The translations under genes were made by a program, and so were the position numbers. Below, piece after piece: positions 61,558 to 64,000 of a stretch of DNA of 64,000 nt. Under the pieces are notes generated by a model. It did no database searches and was not told the origin of the DNA. It saw only the letters and a list, made by a program, of their open reading frames with translations. Within the stretch, counting starts at the first letter, position 1; every line of letters begins with the position of its first letter. This DNA comes from Methylobacterium symbioticum (lineage in GTDB: Bacteria > Pseudomonadota > Alphaproteobacteria > Rhizobiales > Beijerinckiaceae), in NCBI RefSeq assembly GCF_902141845.1, contig NZ_CABFPH010000003.1:97698-161697 (forward strand), read 5' to 3'.

Positions 61558-62109
61558 ATGACACGCATCCTGCCCCTGCTCGCGCTGGCCGCGGGCCTCG
61601 CGCCCCTCCAGGCGCTGGCCCAGGAGCCCGCCAAGCCCGCGGGCCAGGCGCCGGCCGCGCCGCAGACCTACGAGACCGCGATCAAGAACAACAAGGGCGA
61701 GGAGATCGGCACCGCGAGCTTCCGGGACGGCGCCAACACGCTGGTCGTGCGCATCGCAATCAAGGCGGGCGGCCTCACGCCGGGCTGGCACGGCATGCAT
61801 TTCCACGCGGTCGGCGATTGCTCCGATACCGAGAAGTTCGCCAACTCCAAGGCCCATGTGAACCACGACCAGAGCAAGCACGGCCTGCTCAACGCGGACG
61901 GGCCCGACGAGGGCGACCTGCCCAACATCTTCGCGGGCGCGGATGGCTCGGCCAATACGGAAGTGTCGAGCGAGACCTCGCTCGTCGGCGAGGGCGGCCT
62001 GAAGGATGCCGACGGTTCGGCCTTGGTCTTCCACGCCAAGGAGGACGACCACATGAGCCAGCCGATCGGCGGCGCGGGCGACCGGGTCGCCTGCGCGGTC
62101 ATCAAGTAA
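61558..62109 (+). CDS. sodC: Cu/Zn superoxide dismutase
   Basis: 183 residues from ATG 61558 with GAGGAG before it. Signal peptide (I-L-P-L-L-A-L-A-A-G-L, cut after A-L-A-Q). H-F-H-A-V-G-D-C contains two metal His and the first disulfide Cys; H-V-N-H-D-Q-S-K-H-G bridges Cu and Zn; G-A-G-D-R-V-A-C-A-V completes the disulfide. Periplasmic enzyme that dismutates superoxide. Convergent with the MFS gene across a 17-bp hairpin. Confidence 0.96.
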   Translation: MTRILPLLALAAGLAPLQALAQEPAKPAGQAPAAPQTYETAIKNNKGEEIGTASFRDGANTLVVRIAIKAGGLTPGWHGMHFHAVGDCSDTEKFANSKAHVNHDQSKHGLLNADGPDEGDLPNIFAGADGSANTEVSSETSLVGEGGLKDADGSALVFHAKEDDHMSQPIGGAGDRVACAVIK

Positions 62110-62127
62110 GGGATCACGGAGCCGGAC

Positions 62128-62166
62128 CCGTGCCTCCCTCCCCCTCAGCGGGGGAGGGAGGCACGG
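62128..62166. terminator. Bidirectional hairpin between sodC and the MFS gene
   Basis: Perfect 17-bp GC stem (62128-62144 with 62150-62166), loop TCAGC, between two convergent stops. Confidence 0.7.
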
Positions 62167-62170
62167 CCGT

Positions 62171-63520
62171 TCAGGCGTGGGCGAGGGCGGGCTTCTTGCC
62201 GAGCGCCTCCTCGACGGTGCCGGCGCCGTCGAGATAGCCGTGCACCTTCGGGTTCGGCATGATCACCGAGGCGACGAAGGCGATGGCGAGCAGCACGGTG
62301 ACGTACCAGAAGAAGGTCGTCTCCATGCCGCTGTCCTTGAACCACAGGGCGACGTACTCGGCCGTGCCGCCGAAGGTGGCGTTGGCCAGCGCGTAGGACA
62401 GGCCGACGCCCAGCGCCCGCACCTTGGTGGGGAACAGCTCCGCCTTCACGATCCCCGAGATGCCCGTGTAGAAGCTCACCACGAGCAGGCCCAGGGTGAT
62501 GTACAGGAAGGCGAGGTAGGGATCCGTGTTGGACCCGATCGCCGTCATCAGCGGCACCACCATCAGGGCACCGAGGCCGCTGTAGAGGATCATGTTGGCC
62601 TTGCGGCCGATCCGGTCCGAGAGCCAGCCGAAGAAGGGCTGGACCATCATGTAGACGAGCAGAACCGCCGTCATCGTGCGCGAGGCGGTCGTCTTGTCCA
62701 TGTGCGCGGTGTTGACGAGGTATTTCTGCATGTAGGTGGTGAAGGTGTAGAATACGAGCGAGCCGCCCGCCGTGTAGGCCAGGACCACGCAGAAGGCGCG
62801 CCAGTGCTTGAACAGCTCGCTGAAGGTGCCGGCATCCTCCTTGTCGGAGCCGCCGGTCTCGGCGAGCGAGCGGCGCAGATACAGGGCGACGATCGCGGCG
62901 AGCGCGCCGATGAAGAACGGGATGCGCCAGCCGAAGGCCGTGATCTGCTCGCTCGTCATCACCGCCTGCAGGACGATCAGCACCAGCGAGGCCAGGAGCT
63001 GGCCGCCGATCAGCGTGACGTACTGGAACGAGGCGAAGAAGCCGCGATGACCTTTGAGCGCCACCTCGCTCATGTAGGTCGCGCTGGTGCCGTACTCGCC
63101 GCCGACCGACAGACCCTGGAGCATGCGGGCGAGGAGGAGCAGGATCGGGGCGGCGGCGCCGACTGTCTCGTAGGTCGGCAGGATGCCGATGAAGAGCGAG
63201 CCAGCGCACATCATCAGCACCGAGATCACCATGGAGGTGCGGCGCCCGACCCGGTCGGCGATGCGGCCGAACAGCCAGCCGCCGATGGGCCGCATGAAGA
63301 AGCCCACCGCGAAGATGCCGGCCGTCTGCAGGAGCTGGCTGGTGGCGTCGCCCTTCGGGAAGAAGGCCGGGGCGAAGTAGATCGCGAAGAAGGCGTAGCA
63401 GTAGAAGTCGTACCACTCGACGAGATTGCCGGAGGACGAGCCGACGATCGCCATAATGCGGCGGCGGCGATCCGCGGCGGCATCCGCCGCGGACGGCGCG
63501 ATTCCGATCGAGTCTGCCAT
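62171..63520 (-). CDS. MHS-family MFS proton symporter (KgtP-like)
   Basis: 449 residues, about twelve membrane helices. [11 protein letters not shown] at 32-42 and the loop R-I-A-D-R-V-G-R-R plus [10 protein letters not shown] are the marks of the metabolite:H+ symporter branch, which includes alpha-ketoglutarate (KgtP), shikimate and proline/betaine carriers. KgtP is the closest match by feel, but the substrate is open. Convergent with sodC. Confidence 0.9.
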   Translation of the reverse strand: MADSIGIAPSAADAAADRRRRIMAIVGSSSGNLVEWYDFYCYAFFAIYFAPAFFPKGDATSQLLQTAGIFAVGFFMRPIGGWLFGRIADRVGRRTSMVISVLMMCAGSLFIGILPTYETVGAAAPILLLLARMLQGLSVGGEYGTSATYMSEVALKGHRGFFASFQYVTLIGGQLLASLVLIVLQAVMTSEQITAFGWRIPFFIGALAAIVALYLRRSLAETGGSDKEDAGTFSELFKHWRAFCVVLAYTAGGSLVFYTFTTYMQKYLVNTAHMDKTTASRTMTAVLLVYMMVQPFFGWLSDRIGRKANMILYSGLGALMVVPLMTAIGSNTDPYLAFLYITLGLLVVSFYTGISGIVKAELFPTKVRALGVGLSYALANATFGGTAEYVALWFKDSGMETTFFWYVTVLLAIAFVASVIMPNPKVHGYLDGAGTVEEALGKKPALAHA

Positions 63521-63650
63521 TCTCTTGCTCCCGGCGTTTCCTCGCCCGCGCCGCGGGCAGCCTCGTTGTGCGGTGCGGGCCTAGCACGGGGCGTCGGCAG
63601 CCGCGAAGAGCGAGGGCTCGGGGTGGGTGAGTTACGCACGTGAACTGTCA

Positions 63651-63676
63651 CTTAATCCCGGCGGACACCGATTAAG
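63651..63676. promoter_or_regulatory. Inverted repeat CTTAATC-N12-GATTAAG
   Basis: Perfect seven-base arms 63651-63657 and 63670-63676 in the spacer between the MFS gene and the glycine-rich protein gene. Candidate operator; no regulator assigned. Confidence 0.4.
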
Positions 63677-63748
63677 CGCACCAAGTATTTGCCGCATCCG
63701 GTTGGGTTCGAGGGATTTTGTCCGCAGGCGAACAAGCCGGGATGTGAC

Positions 63749-63774
63749 GGAACGGTTTGCTGTCCGTTGTCGTT
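63749..63774 (+). promoter_or_regulatory. EcfG consensus promoter before the glycine-rich protein
   Basis: GGAAC (63749-63753), 17 bases, CGTT (63771-63774): exact consensus. It lies 75 bases before the ATG, leaving a leader of some 68 bases. Confidence 0.6.
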
Positions 63775-63848
63775 GCGGGGCGGCACGATGATCGGTCGTC
63801 GTCAGTAACGCTCCGGTCAAGATTGGTACAGGGACAGGAAAAATCGCC

Positions 63849-64000
63849 ATGAACAAGCTTGTTCGGACCACGCTGACGGCTGCCTTGCTGGCAGCCGGCG
63901 CGACCGTCGCCCTCGCCCAAGGCGGCGCGGGCGGCGGTGCAGGAGGGGGCGCGGGCGGTGGTGCCGCTGGCGGGGCTGGCGGTGCCGGCATGGGCGCGGG
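63849..64000 (+). CDS. Glycine-rich exported protein (3' end outside window)
   Basis: The first 50 codons are visible, with AGGA before the ATG. A typical signal peptide (L-T-A-A-L-L-A-A-G-A-T-V-A-L-A-Q) runs into G-G-A-G-G-G-A-G-G-G repeats. The remainder is outside. Glycine-rich exported proteins in this group are often stress- or surface-linked, but the function is unknown. Confidence 0.75.
   Translation, partial: MNKLVRTTLTAALLAAGATVALAQGGAGGGAGGGAGGGAAGGAGGAGMGA

Larger units (their letters stand above)
63521..63848. other. Divergent intergenic region before the last gene
   Basis: About 330 bases. It holds an inverted repeat and an EcfG consensus promoter (both listed). No gene is supported; the minus-strand glycine/alanine-rich ORF at 63632-63991 is a shadow. 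Confidence 0.5.

Overview
The window is a 64 kb stretch of a GC-rich bacterial chromosome that reads as an alphaproteobacterium of the Hyphomicrobiales, most likely Methylobacterium or Methylorubrum. This is inferred from gene content (AcuI-type acrylyl-CoA reductase, two-component YeeE/YedE pair, TadE/TadG proteins, NodS-like methyltransferase, LOV and HWE/HisKA_2 signalling) and from several sites matching the GGAAC-N16/17-CGTT consensus of the alphaproteobacterial general stress sigma factor EcfG. No rRNA, tRNA, CRISPR array, phage or complete insertion sequence was seen. Codon use and GC are uniform except for a lower-GC block at about 6.8-7.56 kb.

Layout. 1-9.75 kb: two surface-protein genes, a very large glycine-rich autotransporter that begins before the window and a GDSL-esterase autotransporter whose frame is broken at a run of seven A. 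9.9-13.3 kb: two alpha/beta hydrolases flanking a small outer-membrane barrel. 13.3-16.2 kb: a tightly overlapping minus-strand operon (stand-alone LigD-type phosphoesterase, acyl-CoA dehydrogenase, NodS-like methyltransferase, cytochrome b561). 16.7-19.3 kb: three overlapping TadE/TadG-like genes. 19.4-20.3 kb: split YeeE/YedE transporter. 20.5-24.3 kb: a type I secretion ATPase/adaptor pair. 24.9-26.5 kb: a LOV-domain blue-light histidine kinase and its single-domain response regulator. 26.7-31.5 kb: AmpG-like permease, EcsC protein, MgtC-like protein and threonine deaminase.

31.6-35.7 kb: oxyR-abrB-dgkA on the minus strand diverges from katA, with an OxyR-like half-site and an EcfG-like promoter between them. 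35.9-42.6 kb: cupin, CoA-binding protein, the rplM-rpsI operon with promoter and terminator, a Tat-exported phosphoesterase, a class III aminotransferase and a Cys-cluster protein. 42.9-48 kb: a GT61 glycosyltransferase, a SleB-type cell-wall hydrolase, a repeat-containing exported protein, acuI and a GreA/GreB-like factor. 48.1-50.9 kb: divergent lysR and wrbA, then tsaC. Between wrbA and tsaC the minus strand carries a textbook small-RNA arrangement: an EcfG consensus promoter, a hairpin with a C-rich loop and a rho-independent terminator. This is the most notable undescribed element I see.

51-55.5 kb: an acyl-CoA catabolic cluster (acyl-CoA dehydrogenase, enoyl-CoA hydratase, two SDRs). 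55.5-64 kb: CorA transporter, YedK/HMCES protein, a MocR-type regulator divergent from a DUF1127 gene, two RNA methyltransferases, Cu/Zn superoxide dismutase, an MHS-family symporter, and the start of a glycine-rich exported protein behind an EcfG consensus promoter.

A common thread, inferred only, is stress adaptation: oxidative defence (OxyR, KatA, SodC, WrbA), light sensing (LOV) and EcfG-like promoters at five places. Dispersed palindromic repeats sit between convergent gene ends.
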